This document shows, piece by piece, positions 33,549 through 41,665 of a stretch of DNA of 41,665 nt. A model generated the notes under the pieces. The model was not told where the DNA came from and did not search any database. It saw nothing but the letters and a program-made list of their open reading frames with translations. The stretch spans positions 1 through 41,665 of the forward strand of contig CACBQR010000007.1 of assembly GCA_902541435.1 (NCBI GenBank). The letters run 5' to 3'. The stretch is from an uncultured Alphaproteobacteria bacterium (GTDB taxonomy: Bacteria > Pseudomonadota > Alphaproteobacteria > HIMB59 > GCA-002718135). Positions within the stretch are counted from its first letter, which is position 1; each line of letters begins with the position of its first letter. The position numbers and the translations under genes are program-made.

Positions 33549-35180
33549 TTATAACTCCTTTGCTTTTGTTCTTAATTCAAACTTTTGTATCTTCCCAGTT
33601 GATGTTTTTGGTAATTCACCAAAGATTACATGCTTTGGTCTTTTAAATCCAGCCATATTTTCTTTACAAAACTGAATTATATCGCCTTCTGTGGCATTTT
33701 TTCCAGGTGCTAATTCTACAAAAGCACATGGTGTTTCACCCCACTTCTCATCTGGTTTGGCAACTACTGCAACCAAGGAAACAGATGGATGTTTTGCAAC
33801 AACATTCTCCACTTCCACAGATGAAATATTTTCTCCTCCAGAAATTATAATATCTTTAGATCTATCTTTTATTTGAATATATCCATCAGGATAGACAACG
33901 GCTAAATCACCAGAGTGAAACCATCCTTTTTTCATGGATGTTTCAGTCGCCTCTTTATTTTTATAATACCCTTTCATTACAACATTACCTCGAATTAAGA
34001 TCTCTCCCATAGTTTCTCCATCCATTGGAACTTTTTCGTAGGTCTCTGGATCTGCAACACATACTTCTTCAGTATTTGGGTAACGAACACCTTGTCTTGC
34101 TTTAATATCAGCTTTTTCAGTTTTTGATTGTGATTCCCATTCTTCATTCCAAGCACACTGAAGAATATGACCGTATGTTTCAGTTAATCCATATACATGC
34201 ATAACTTCAAAACCTAAGTTATCCATCTTTTCAAGAATTGCACTCGTTGGTGGAGCACCAGCAGTTAATACATATACTTTATGATTTATTTCTTTTTTAT
34301 ATTTTTCATCAGCATTAGCAATTAAACTTAAAACTATAGGAGCGCCTCCAAAATGAGTTACTTTGTATTTATCTATTAAATTATAAATATCTTTTGCAAC
34401 AATGTACCTGCAGCAAATAATTTTTGCATGTATTAAAGCTGCTGTCCAAGGATATCCCCATCCGTTACAGTGGAACATTGGAACGGTATAAAGAAATGTT
34501 AATTTATTAGGCATATTCCATGCCGTAACACTTCCTGTAGACATTAAATATGATCCACGGTGGTGATACACAACACCTTTTGGTTTTCCTGTTGTGCCAG
34601 ATGTATAGCTTAGTGAGATTGCTTGCCATTCATCTTCAGGTAAAGACCAATTATAATTGTCATCACCTGTTTGTAAAAATTCTTCATATGTCATTTCTCC
34701 AATTTGTTCACCCTCACCATCTTTAAAAACTGCCTGATCATCATGAATGTCAATAATAGGAATATTCTTCCCATATATTTTTAAAGCCTTTTTCATTGTA
34801 GGTGAAAATTGAGTATCAGTTATAAGAAGTTTTGCATCACTATGATCTAGAATATAAGCAATTGTATCTGCATCAAGTCTAGTATTGATCGTATTAATAA
34901 CGCCGCCAGTCATTGGGATAGAATAATGTGCTTCGAATAATTCTGGAGTATTTGCCGCTATGATTGAAACGGTACTTCCTTTTGTAATTCCTTTTTTTGC
35001 TAATGCACTAGCAAACTTGGTACATCGATTATAGGTTTCAAACCAAGTGTAACTTCTTTTTCCATAAACTAAAGAGTCATAGTTTGGATAAATATCTTTC
35101 ACGCGAGTTATAAAACTTAATGGTGATAGTGGAACAAAATTGGCTGAATTTTTATCTAGGTTTGTATCAAAATTACTCAT
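33549..35180 (-). CDS. Acyl-CoA synthetase (AMP-forming)
   Basis: A 543-residue adenylate-forming ligase. The P-loop motif S-Y-T-S-G-T-T-G-K-P-K-G (about residues 180-191), the Y-G-L-T-E-T motif, the G-W-F-H-S-G-D-L motif and the catalytic Lys in T-S-T-G-K-I-Q-K are all present. It makes acyl-CoA from a free acid, ATP and CoA; medium-chain or substituted propionates are plausible. A DmdB-like role cannot be excluded. It lies between a FadJ-like enzyme and MetY in a tight operon. Confidence 0.9.
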   Translation of the reverse strand: MSNFDTNLDKNSANFVPLSPLSFITRVKDIYPNYDSLVYGKRSYTWFETYNRCTKFASALAKKGITKGSTVSIIAANTPELFEAHYSIPMTGGVINTINTRLDADTIAYILDHSDAKLLITDTQFSPTMKKALKIYGKNIPIIDIHDDQAVFKDGEGEQIGEMTYEEFLQTGDDNYNWSLPEDEWQAISLSYTSGTTGKPKGVVYHHRGSYLMSTGSVTAWNMPNKLTFLYTVPMFHCNGWGYPWTAALIHAKIICCRYIVAKDIYNLIDKYKVTHFGGAPIVLSLIANADEKYKKEINHKVYVLTAGAPPTSAILEKMDNLGFEVMHVYGLTETYGHILQCAWNEEWESQSKTEKADIKARQGVRYPNTEEVCVADPETYEKVPMDGETMGEILIRGNVVMKGYYKNKEATETSMKKGWFHSGDLAVVYPDGYIQIKDRSKDIIISGGENISSVEVENVVAKHPSVSLVAVVAKPDEKWGETPCAFVELAPGKNATEGDIIQFCKENMAGFKRPKHVIFGELPKTSTGKIQKFELRTKAKEL

Positions 35181-35218
35181 CTATTTCCTTAAAGGATCAA
35201 ATACTACAAGAAATTAAT

Positions 35219-37453
35219 TTAATTTACTAATGGTTTTCCAGTTTCAAGTGTATGTTTTATTCGCTCTTGAGTTTTAGGCATCTGGATAAGTCTCATGAAA
35301 GCTTCCAATTCAAGATTATAAAGATCATCTTCACTTAATTCATTATCAATATTTGTATTTCCACCACTAAGTACAAAAGCAATTTGCTTACCTACTTCTA
35401 ATCCGTGGTCTAAAATTTTATTTTCATTATATAGTGCTTCAAGTTTTTCAAACATTTTATCTCTGACAGCACTACCGCCTAAATTGAATTTAGGTTGAGA
35501 TGGTTTTTCATAACCTCCCTCAATATTATTTAATAAATCGATAGCCGTTGATAATTGTCTGTCTCTATTTATTACCACCTTATCCTTTTCTAAAAAGAAT
35601 TGATTTGGCAGCGCTTCATTTGGTGAGGTGGCAGTAATAGCATAACCAATAAGATCAAAAACTTTCATAGACGCATATTCAGAATTTTCTTTACCTTCTG
35701 GAGTTTGTAACCAACGCCACAGCATTTCCTTACAACCCCCACCAGCAGGAATGAGTCCAACTAAAGATTCAACTAGTCCAAGAACAACATTTGTATGAGC
35801 AACGTTATAATCACAATGCAATACCACTTCAAAACCACCACCAATAGCAAGTCCTGATGGCGCAGCAATAAAAGGCTTATCTGCATATTTTATTGTTTTA
35901 CACGTTTGTTGGAAATCAATTATAAATTTTTCAATTTTAGACCATTCATTATTTTTAGTAAATTCCATGACATAATTTAAATTTACACCAGCAGAAAATT
36001 GCATTGCATCATTAATCACAATTGTGCTTTTATTATTTTGAGCAGCTTCTTTTAAAGCTAACATAGAGTCAGTATCTAAAGCGTTTGCCTTAGTAGTAAA
36101 TTCAACAACCTGATATGACGAAGTATTTTTAATATTAGCAGAAGGGTTCTCAAAAGTTTTTTGTAAATTTAAAGATCTTAAATTATCAATACTTGAATCT
36201 AAATATCCAGGTCTTTTATTAAATTCAAAAACTCCCTTTAGATCTTTAAAGAAGTTAATATCAGTATTTTGATCAATAAAATTTTTTGTATCAATATTTG
36301 AAAGCATTTCAAAAGGGCCAACAGTCCAATTAAAACCTAATCTTAGTGCATCATCTATGTCTATATATTTTGATGATACATCAGGGATTAAATATGCAGC
36401 ATACCTAATTACTTTTGTCAGAATTGATTTTGCATATTCACCGTATTTGTCTTTTCTCTGAATGAGTTTATTTATGTCAATTTTATCTCCCATACCTAAA
36501 TTAATTTTCTGACTTGGGTGATACTCGCCAGTTTCTAAATTAATTGCTTCAAGAATTTTTTTACCATCAGATTTATTCATTCTATAAAAACCACCCTTAC
36601 CTTTTCTTCCTGTATACCCAGTTTCAATAAGTTTTGTGACCAATGGAATTTCTTGTGCGACCTCGTGGAAAGGATCTTCTTTTGGGAGTTCTTTGATAAA
36701 ACTTTTTAAAACATCAGCCATCAAATCGATACCAATTAAATCGTATAGCCCAAAAATTCCAGTCTTAGGGATACCCATTGGTCTTCCAAATACTGCATCA
36801 GCTTCTTCAATTGATATCTTCATTTTAAAAGCTTCAGTCATAGCAACTTGCATTGCATAAACTCCAATTCTGTTTCCAATAAATCCTGGAGTGTCGTTAC
36901 AAATAATTACACCTTTACCAAGTTTTTCATCACAAAATTGTTTTAATAAATTTATTTTTTCAATGTCATTAACTTCTTCAGTTACTATCTCGAGCAATGC
37001 CATATATCGAACTGGGTTAAAAAAATGGGTAATACAAAAATTTTTTTTCATTTCATCTGACATATTTGCAGATAAGATTTTCAATGGGATTGTAGATGTA
37101 TTAGATGAAATTATAGAATTGTTCTTTCTTGTAGTCTGAATTTTATCATAAATGTTATGTTTAATATCTATTCTCTCAACAACAGCCTCCACAACCCAAT
37201 CAGCTTCCGCAACTTCATTAAAGTCATCCTCAATATTTCCAACTTTAATTAATTCTGCTTTGTTTTTTTCTACTAAAAGTGGAGGTCGTGATTTTTTAAT
37301 TCTTTCTTTAGCGTTTTCTGTAATTTGGTTTTTAGATCCTTCTTTTGAAGGTAAGTCTAGAAGTGTAACATCAATATTAGCATTTGCTATTTGGGCTGCG
37401 ATTCCACTGCCCATAGTGCCAGATCCTATTACTACTACTTTTTTAATATTCAT
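35219..37453 (-). CDS. 3-hydroxyacyl-CoA dehydrogenase / enoyl-CoA hydratase fusion
   Basis: A 744-residue bifunctional beta-oxidation enzyme with the dehydrogenase first and the hydratase last. The NAD motif G-S-G-T-M-G-S-G is at residues 10-17. The catalytic His is in T-H-F-F-N-P, followed by a second 3HCDH helical domain to about residue 430. The crotonase part (about 450-650) shows A-I-G-G-G-F-E and L-V-E-S-L-V-G-L-I-P-A-G-G-G. The order is opposite to FadB/FadJ of E. coli, as seen in related alphaproteobacterial enzymes. It heads the operon. Confidence 0.9.
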   Translation of the reverse strand: MNIKKVVVIGSGTMGSGIAAQIANANIDVTLLDLPSKEGSKNQITENAKERIKKSRPPLLVEKNKAELIKVGNIEDDFNEVAEADWVVEAVVERIDIKHNIYDKIQTTRKNNSIISSNTSTIPLKILSANMSDEMKKNFCITHFFNPVRYMALLEIVTEEVNDIEKINLLKQFCDEKLGKGVIICNDTPGFIGNRIGVYAMQVAMTEAFKMKISIEEADAVFGRPMGIPKTGIFGLYDLIGIDLMADVLKSFIKELPKEDPFHEVAQEIPLVTKLIETGYTGRKGKGGFYRMNKSDGKKILEAINLETGEYHPSQKINLGMGDKIDINKLIQRKDKYGEYAKSILTKVIRYAAYLIPDVSSKYIDIDDALRLGFNWTVGPFEMLSNIDTKNFIDQNTDINFFKDLKGVFEFNKRPGYLDSSIDNLRSLNLQKTFENPSANIKNTSSYQVVEFTTKANALDTDSMLALKEAAQNNKSTIVINDAMQFSAGVNLNYVMEFTKNNEWSKIEKFIIDFQQTCKTIKYADKPFIAAPSGLAIGGGFEVVLHCDYNVAHTNVVLGLVESLVGLIPAGGGCKEMLWRWLQTPEGKENSEYASMKVFDLIGYAITATSPNEALPNQFFLEKDKVVINRDRQLSTAIDLLNNIEGGYEKPSQPKFNLGGSAVRDKMFEKLEALYNENKILDHGLEVGKQIAFVLSGGNTNIDNELSEDDLYNLELEAFMRLIQMPKTQERIKHTLETGKPLVN

Positions 37454-37557
37454 GTGAGTTCTATAAAGGTGAGCTTATATAAGAAAAATTTGCCGTATGA
37501 AAATAATTTAAGCATAAGGGTGGAAATTAATATAAATATCTCTTATAGGCGCGCAAA

Positions 37558-38940
37558 ATGAAAAAAAATCCTTCAAGAAATGTCCATTTTTCAAAAGGAC
37601 CTAGTGAGATTTTAGATGCAATTAATACGTCTATAGATATCGATCAACGTCTGTATAAAGAGGATATAACTGGGTCAATAGCGCATGCTAGAATGCTCGG
37701 TAAACAAAAAATAATAAATAAAAAAGAACAAAGTGCAATAGTCTCTGGACTTAAAGCAATTGAAAGAGATATTGAAAAGAACAAGGTCGTATTTTCAAAA
37801 AAACTTGAAGATATTCATATGAACATTGAAAGTTTATTATTTACGAAAATTGGAAAAGTTGCAGGAAAGCTTCATACTGCAAGATCTAGAAATGATCAGG
37901 TGGTAACTGATTTAAAATTATGGATTAAAAAAGAATCTAAAATTTTAGATAGTGAACTAAAAAAATTTCAAAGAACTTTAATTAATATTGCAAAAAAAAA
38001 TACTGAAACAATTATGCCAGGTTACACTCATTTACAGATTGCTCAACCAATAACATTGGCTCATCATGTTTTAGCTTATGTTGAAATGATTGGTAGAGAC
38101 AGAACAAGACTTGAAGATTGTTTATATCGTCTTAATGAAAGCCCATTAGGAGCTGCTGCACTTGCAGGCACCTCTTTTCCTATTGATAGAAAATACACAT
38201 CTAAACAGTTAGGTTTTAGAGAGCCAACAAAAAATGCCATGGATACAGTCTCTGATAGAGACTTTGTAATAGAATTTTTATTTGTTCTATCATTAATTGC
38301 TGTTCATTTGTCAAAAATAGCAGAGGAAATAGTACTTTGGTCAAATCAACAATTTGATTTTATAAATTTACCAGATGATCTTTCAACTGGCAGTTCAATT
38401 ATGCCTCAGAAAAAAAATCCTGATGGCGCAGAACTTGTTAGAGGAAAAACGAGTATTATCATAAGTAATTTAAGTACAATGCTTAATATTATTAAAGGAT
38501 TACCACTTTCTTATAGTAAAGACTTACAAGACGATAAACAAATAACATTTAATTCATACGACAATGTTTCTTTGTGTATAAAAGTTATAAATGAAATTTT
38601 ATCAAAATCTACATTCAACAAAACTAGAATGAAAGAGTTGATTGATAATTCAAATGCAACCGCTACCGATTTGGCTAATTGGTTGGTTCAAAATCTTAGA
38701 TATTCATTTAGAGATGCTTATGTTGTTACAGGAAAGATTGTTTCTTATTGTTCAAAACAAGATAGAAACATAGATTCATTATCTCTTGGAGAATTAAAAA
38801 AATTTGACAAAAATATAACAGCTGACGCAAAAAAAGTGCTATCAACTACTAACAGTGTTAAATCAAAATCAAGTTTTGGGGGTACGGCTCCTGAAATTAC
38901 TAAAAAAATGATAAAACTTGTTATACAAAAATACTTATAA
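37558..38940 (+). CDS. argH: Argininosuccinate lyase
   Basis: A 460-residue lyase of the fumarase/aspartase superfamily that releases arginine and fumarate. The signature G-S-S-I-M-P-Q-K-K-N-P-D holds the catalytic Ser; H-T-A-R-S-R-N-D and T-H-L-Q-I-A-Q-P (proton donor region) are also present. Length is normal. The stop overlaps the next ATG (TAATG). It is the first gene of the argH-lptM-lysA arrangement typical of Proteobacteria. Confidence 0.95.
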   Translation: MKKNPSRNVHFSKGPSEILDAINTSIDIDQRLYKEDITGSIAHARMLGKQKIINKKEQSAIVSGLKAIERDIEKNKVVFSKKLEDIHMNIESLLFTKIGKVAGKLHTARSRNDQVVTDLKLWIKKESKILDSELKKFQRTLINIAKKNTETIMPGYTHLQIAQPITLAHHVLAYVEMIGRDRTRLEDCLYRLNESPLGAAALAGTSFPIDRKYTSKQLGFREPTKNAMDTVSDRDFVIEFLFVLSLIAVHLSKIAEEIVLWSNQQFDFINLPDDLSTGSSIMPQKKNPDGAELVRGKTSIIISNLSTMLNIIKGLPLSYSKDLQDDKQITFNSYDNVSLCIKVINEILSKSTFNKTRMKELIDNSNATATDLANWLVQNLRYSFRDAYVVTGKIVSYCSKQDRNIDSLSLGELKKFDKNITADAKKVLSTTNSVKSKSSFGGTAPEITKKMIKLVIQKYL

Positions 38941-39125
38941 TGATCAGATTAATATTATTATCTTTTTTGTTGTTTACTTTTAGCTGTGGTAAAGTTGGTC
39001 CTTTAAGTTTACCAGAAGATCAAGTAGACAAATCGGTAATTACATATCCATGTGATGAAGCCTGTTTAGAGAAATTAGAAGAAGAGAAAAAACGTCAACA
39101 ATCCGTAATTATAAACACTGAATAA
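38940..39125 (+). CDS. lptM: LptM-like small lipoprotein
   Basis: A 61-residue lipoprotein. A short hydrophobic signal ends in F-T-F-S-C, with Cys16 as the likely lipidated residue, followed by the family motif G-K-V-G-P-L-S-L-P. LptM (YifL) aids oxidative maturation of the LPS translocon LptD in E. coli. It is embedded between argH and lysA with a one-base overlap upstream and no gap downstream, the standard context for this gene. Confidence 0.85.
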   Translation: MIRLILLSFLLFTFSCGKVGPLSLPEDQVDKSVITYPCDEACLEKLEEEKKRQQSVIINTE

Positions 39126-40367
39126 ATGCTCACTTATAAAAATAATGACCCGTATATTGAGGGTACTTCTTTATATGACTTAGTTAAAGTTTGTCAGACA
39201 CCTTTTTATGTGTATTCACAACAAAAAATTATTGATCAAGTTAATAAAACTAAAGAAATTTTAGGTAACAATATTTTTTATTCAATTAAGTCTAATTCAA
39301 ATCAAGCTATTTTGAAATTGATGAACTCGTTAGATATTGGAGCAGATGTAGTGTCAGTTGGTGAATTAAAAAGAGCTTTGGAAGCTGGTTTCGATCCAAA
39401 TAAAATAATTTTTGAAGGTGTTGGAAAATCTGATCAAGACTTACTCTATGCTATACATAAAAATATACGTTTAATTAATACTGAATCTTTAGAAGAAATA
39501 AAACTTCTCGATAATTTAGCAAATGAAAAAAATAAAATCGTTGATATTGGTGTTAGACTTAATCCAGATGTTGATGGTGAAACTTTAGGTAAAATTTCAA
39601 CAGGAAAAAAAACTGATAAGTTTGGTATAGAATTCGATAACATAGATAAAATTATCAAATTAGTTAAAAGCTGCAAAAGTGTAAATTTAATTGGTATTAG
39701 TTGTCATATTGGAAGTCAAATTAGTAAAAATGAGGCCTATAAAAATACATTTTCTCAAATGAAAATGGCTGCAGATAAATTTATTGAATCAGGCATTAAT
39801 ATTAAACATGTAGATTTGGGAGGAGGTTTTCATGTTAAATATGAAGATTCTGATCCTGACTTTAATATCAAGAAAGTAAAAGAAGAGCTTGATAATTGTT
39901 TTACGCAAACAAACTATGAATTATCGTTTGAGCCTGGTCGATATTTAATAGCTGAGGCTGGAGTTACAGTTACCTCTATTCTTACAATTAAGAATAATGG
40001 AGGTATAAATTATTTAATTGTTGATGCTGGTATGAATACATTGATACGTCCAGCGATGTACGGTGCACATCATGAAATATCAGCGATAAATGTAAACTCA
40101 GAGGAATTTATGGATTATGCTATTGCTGGTCCTATTTGTGAAAGTTCAGATGTTTTTTTAAAAAATATTAAATTGGCTAAACAAAAAATTGGTAATCTAC
40201 TAATTATAAAAAATACAGGAGCCTATGGAAAAGTAATGTCTTCAAATTATAACTCTAGACCACTGCCTTCTGAAATTTTAGTACACAATGATAATTATGC
40301 AATTATTTATTCTCCAGAGAAAATTGAGAAAACAATTGAAGCTGATATTATTCCCAGCTGGTTGTAA
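39126..40367 (+). CDS. lysA: Diaminopimelate decarboxylase
   Basis: A 413-residue PLP enzyme catalysing the last step of lysine synthesis. The PLP Lys55 is in F-Y-S-I-K-S-N. H-I-G-S-Q-I, the Gly-rich D-L-G-G-G-F and E-P-G-R-Y segments bind cofactor phosphate, and the substrate-site Cys is in G-P-I-C-E-S-S-D. It starts directly after lptM and converges with the zinc-ribbon gene with no space between stops. Confidence 0.95.
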   Translation: MLTYKNNDPYIEGTSLYDLVKVCQTPFYVYSQQKIIDQVNKTKEILGNNIFYSIKSNSNQAILKLMNSLDIGADVVSVGELKRALEAGFDPNKIIFEGVGKSDQDLLYAIHKNIRLINTESLEEIKLLDNLANEKNKIVDIGVRLNPDVDGETLGKISTGKKTDKFGIEFDNIDKIIKLVKSCKSVNLIGISCHIGSQISKNEAYKNTFSQMKMAADKFIESGINIKHVDLGGGFHVKYEDSDPDFNIKKVKEELDNCFTQTNYELSFEPGRYLIAEAGVTVTSILTIKNNGGINYLIVDAGMNTLIRPAMYGAHHEISAINVNSEEFMDYAIAGPICESSDVFLKNIKLAKQKIGNLLIIKNTGAYGKVMSSNYNSRPLPSEILVHNDNYAIIYSPEKIEKTIEADIIPSWL

Positions 40368-40811
40368 CTAATTTAAAGTATTGTGTATAATTTTAGCTAA
40401 GTCTGAAATTATCAAATTTAAATTAAAGAAGAATTCCCTAATATAGAAATCAATAATAATAAAAGTATTTACACCGTAGGATCGATAAATCCATATTGCT
40501 AAAATTACAACTATAGCTAGAATAATTACTATAGTTGAATTAATAACACTTGGTTTTTCTTGTCTTACAACTGTACTTGGTAAATTTCTGACTGGACCTT
40601 TTTCTAATTTTTCTTTTTGTTTATTATTATTTAAATTTTGATCTAATTCTTCTTTTTTTGAAGACGGTACTGATGATGTAATGTCAGTATCATCTAATTC
40701 TTGAAACCATTGATGATTACAATTTGCGCATTCAACCATTCTACCATTTGGTTTAAGATCTGCAGAATTTACTAAATACTTGAAATCACAATTAGAGCAA
40801 ACAATGAACAT
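40368..40811 (-). CDS. MJ0042-type zinc-ribbon membrane protein
   Basis: A 147-residue protein. Two Cys pairs, C-S-N-C (about residue 5) and C-A-N-C (about residue 28), form an N-terminal zinc ribbon with a conserved N-H-Q-W-F. A variable linker rich in Asn, Lys and Gln follows, then a single membrane helix around residues 93-112. This architecture is common in Alphaproteobacteria near cell-division or lipid genes; its function is not known. Confidence 0.85.
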   Translation of the reverse strand: MFIVCSNCDFKYLVNSADLKPNGRMVECANCNHQWFQELDDTDITSSVPSSKKEELDQNLNNNKQKEKLEKGPVRNLPSTVVRQEKPSVINSTIVIILAIVVILAIWIYRSYGVNTFIIIDFYIREFFFNLNLIISDLAKIIHNTLN

Positions 40812-40861
40812 AAATTATATATAGATCAGTCAGGCTAGTATATAAAACAAAATCATTAAGT

Positions 40862-41569
40862 ATGTTAATTTTAAAAAGTATAATATTTTATATTTCCTTA
40901 GTTATATGGACTGTGTTGATGGGTATTTTATGTTTACCTTTTCTCTTATTACCAAGTTATTTACTTAAATATCCAACGAAACTTTGGATACGTGTTATTT
41001 TTCTTTTTCTTAATCTTATATGTAATATTAAACATAAAATTGAGGGTTTAGAAAATATTCCAAATGAAAGTGTCTTAATTGCGTCTAAACATCAGTCTGC
41101 TTTTGAGACACTCGCACTCTATTACTATTTAAAAGATTGTTTCTTTGTCCATAAAAGAGAGCTTTTCTTTATACCAATTTTTGGACAATATTTATTCAAG
41201 TCTAATATGGTTGCGATTAATAGAGATGGTGGAACAAAAGCTATGAGAGATATGTTACAAAAAGTTCAATCAAAATTATCTTTTGGATCTTCAATTATTA
41301 TTTTCCCCGAAGGAACAAGAAAGCTACCTGGTAGTAAACCTGATTATAAGACAGGTTTTATTGGAATTTATAATCATACAAAAAGAAAAATCCTTCCTGT
41401 AGCTTTAAATTCAGGTTTATGTTGGCCAAAACAATCATGGGTATTAGAAAAAGGATTAATTACTATAAAATTTTTACCGACAATTGATGAAGGTTTAGAT
41501 AAAAAAGTTTTATTAAACGAAGTTCAAAATAGGATAGAAACTGCTTCAAATTTATTATTGGATAACTAA
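40862..41569 (+). CDS. plsC: 1-acyl-sn-glycerol-3-phosphate acyltransferase
   Basis: A 235-residue membrane-associated acyltransferase that makes phosphatidic acid from lysophosphatidic acid. An N-terminal hydrophobic segment is followed by the motif H77-x4-E82 (K-H-Q-S-A-F-E-T), the H-Q-S-A-x-E-T version frequent in Alphaproteobacteria instead of H-x4-D. F-P-E-G-T-R-K (about residue 150) is the glycerol-phosphate binding motif. Its stop overlaps the stop of a minus-strand gene. Confidence 0.9.
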   Translation: MLILKSIIFYISLVIWTVLMGILCLPFLLLPSYLLKYPTKLWIRVIFLFLNLICNIKHKIEGLENIPNESVLIASKHQSAFETLALYYYLKDCFFVHKRELFFIPIFGQYLFKSNMVAINRDGGTKAMRDMLQKVQSKLSFGSSIIIFPEGTRKLPGSKPDYKTGFIGIYNHTKRKILPVALNSGLCWPKQSWVLEKGLITIKFLPTIDEGLDKKVLLNEVQNRIETASNLLLDN

Positions 41570-41665
41570 TTCTTTTCTGTGGGATCAAAAGTTCCTGCTT
41601 GACCAATCTCTTCAATAATTTTTCTAATTTCTTTTGATTTTATGAATTTTTCTTCCAAATATTTT
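41566..41665 (-). CDS. Unidentified protein, C-terminal fragment
   Basis: An open minus-strand frame enters from the right edge and ends with a TAG that overlaps the plsC stop. The visible 32 residues are charged and end in G-T-F-D-P-T-E-K-N. The family is not recognised; the 5' part lies outside the window. Confidence 0.55.
   Translation of the reverse strand, partial: KYLEEKFIKSKEIRKIIEEIGQAGTFDPTEKN

Noticed and set aside
1-41665. CRISPR arrays, insertion sequences and rRNA
   Set aside because: No regularly spaced repeats, transposase motifs or rRNA sequence were seen on either strand.

Overview
The window is AT-rich, densely packed DNA from an alphaproteobacterium, most likely a streamlined marine lineage. 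Pointers to Alphaproteobacteria are the argH-lptM-lysA block, a bacterial Coq7, a HIG1-type twin-membrane protein, an MJ0042 zinc-ribbon protein, a PlsC-like acyltransferase with the H-x4-E variant motif, and an HNH protein of the type common in that class. HIMB59/AEGEAN-169-like or SAR11-like bacteria would fit, but the sequence alone does not settle the genus.

Region 1 (1-23.4 kb) is a catabolic island, almost all on the minus strand. It reads in three blocks. (a) 1-7.0 kb: a Tat-exported sugar-binding protein, two MalF/MalG-type permeases and three type I sulfatases with formylglycine signatures and no signal peptides; this looks like uptake of a sulfated small glycan followed by cytoplasmic desulfation. 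(b) 7.5-19.2 kb: two ribose/inositol-type ABC transporters. One is linked to a membrane desaturase/hydroxylase-like di-iron enzyme and a phytanoyl-CoA-dioxygenase-like enzyme. The other is linked to a Gfo/Idh/MocA oxidoreductase, a D-2-hydroxyacid dehydrogenase and an IolD-type thiamine-diphosphate hydrolase (inositol ring opening). (c) 20.3-23.4 kb: a translationally coupled trio (DHRS6-like SDR, FAH-family hydrolase, FMN-dependent L-lactate dehydrogenase) that matches the last steps of non-phosphorylating L-fucose breakdown, followed by a small Rieske-like protein in which both Rieske histidines are cysteines.

Each of the three solute-binding-protein genes has a near-perfect Shine-Dalgarno sequence and is followed at once by a strong stem-loop plus U-tract. 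No transcription factor is recognisable anywhere in the window.

Region 2 (23.5-31.4 kb) is mostly plus-strand housekeeping: galE-galT-sufE-flavin reductase, tRNA-Leu(CAA), a minus-strand MFS gene whose 3' end runs into that tRNA, a DedA/YqaA-like membrane protein, dsbB, coq7, an HNH protein, a carboxylesterase, a HIG1 protein and a small charged coiled-coil protein.

Region 3 (31.4-37.5 kb, minus strand) is a tight operon of a FadJ-like beta-oxidation enzyme, an acyl-CoA synthetase, a MetY-type sulfhydrylase and an alpha/beta hydrolase. Region 4 (37.6-41.7 kb) is argH-lptM-lysA, a zinc-ribbon protein, a PlsC-like acyltransferase and the tail of an unidentified gene.

No rRNA, CRISPR array, insertion sequence or integrase was seen. 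No gene-free stretch exceeds 300 bases; the largest gap is about 136 bases, at 23422-23557.
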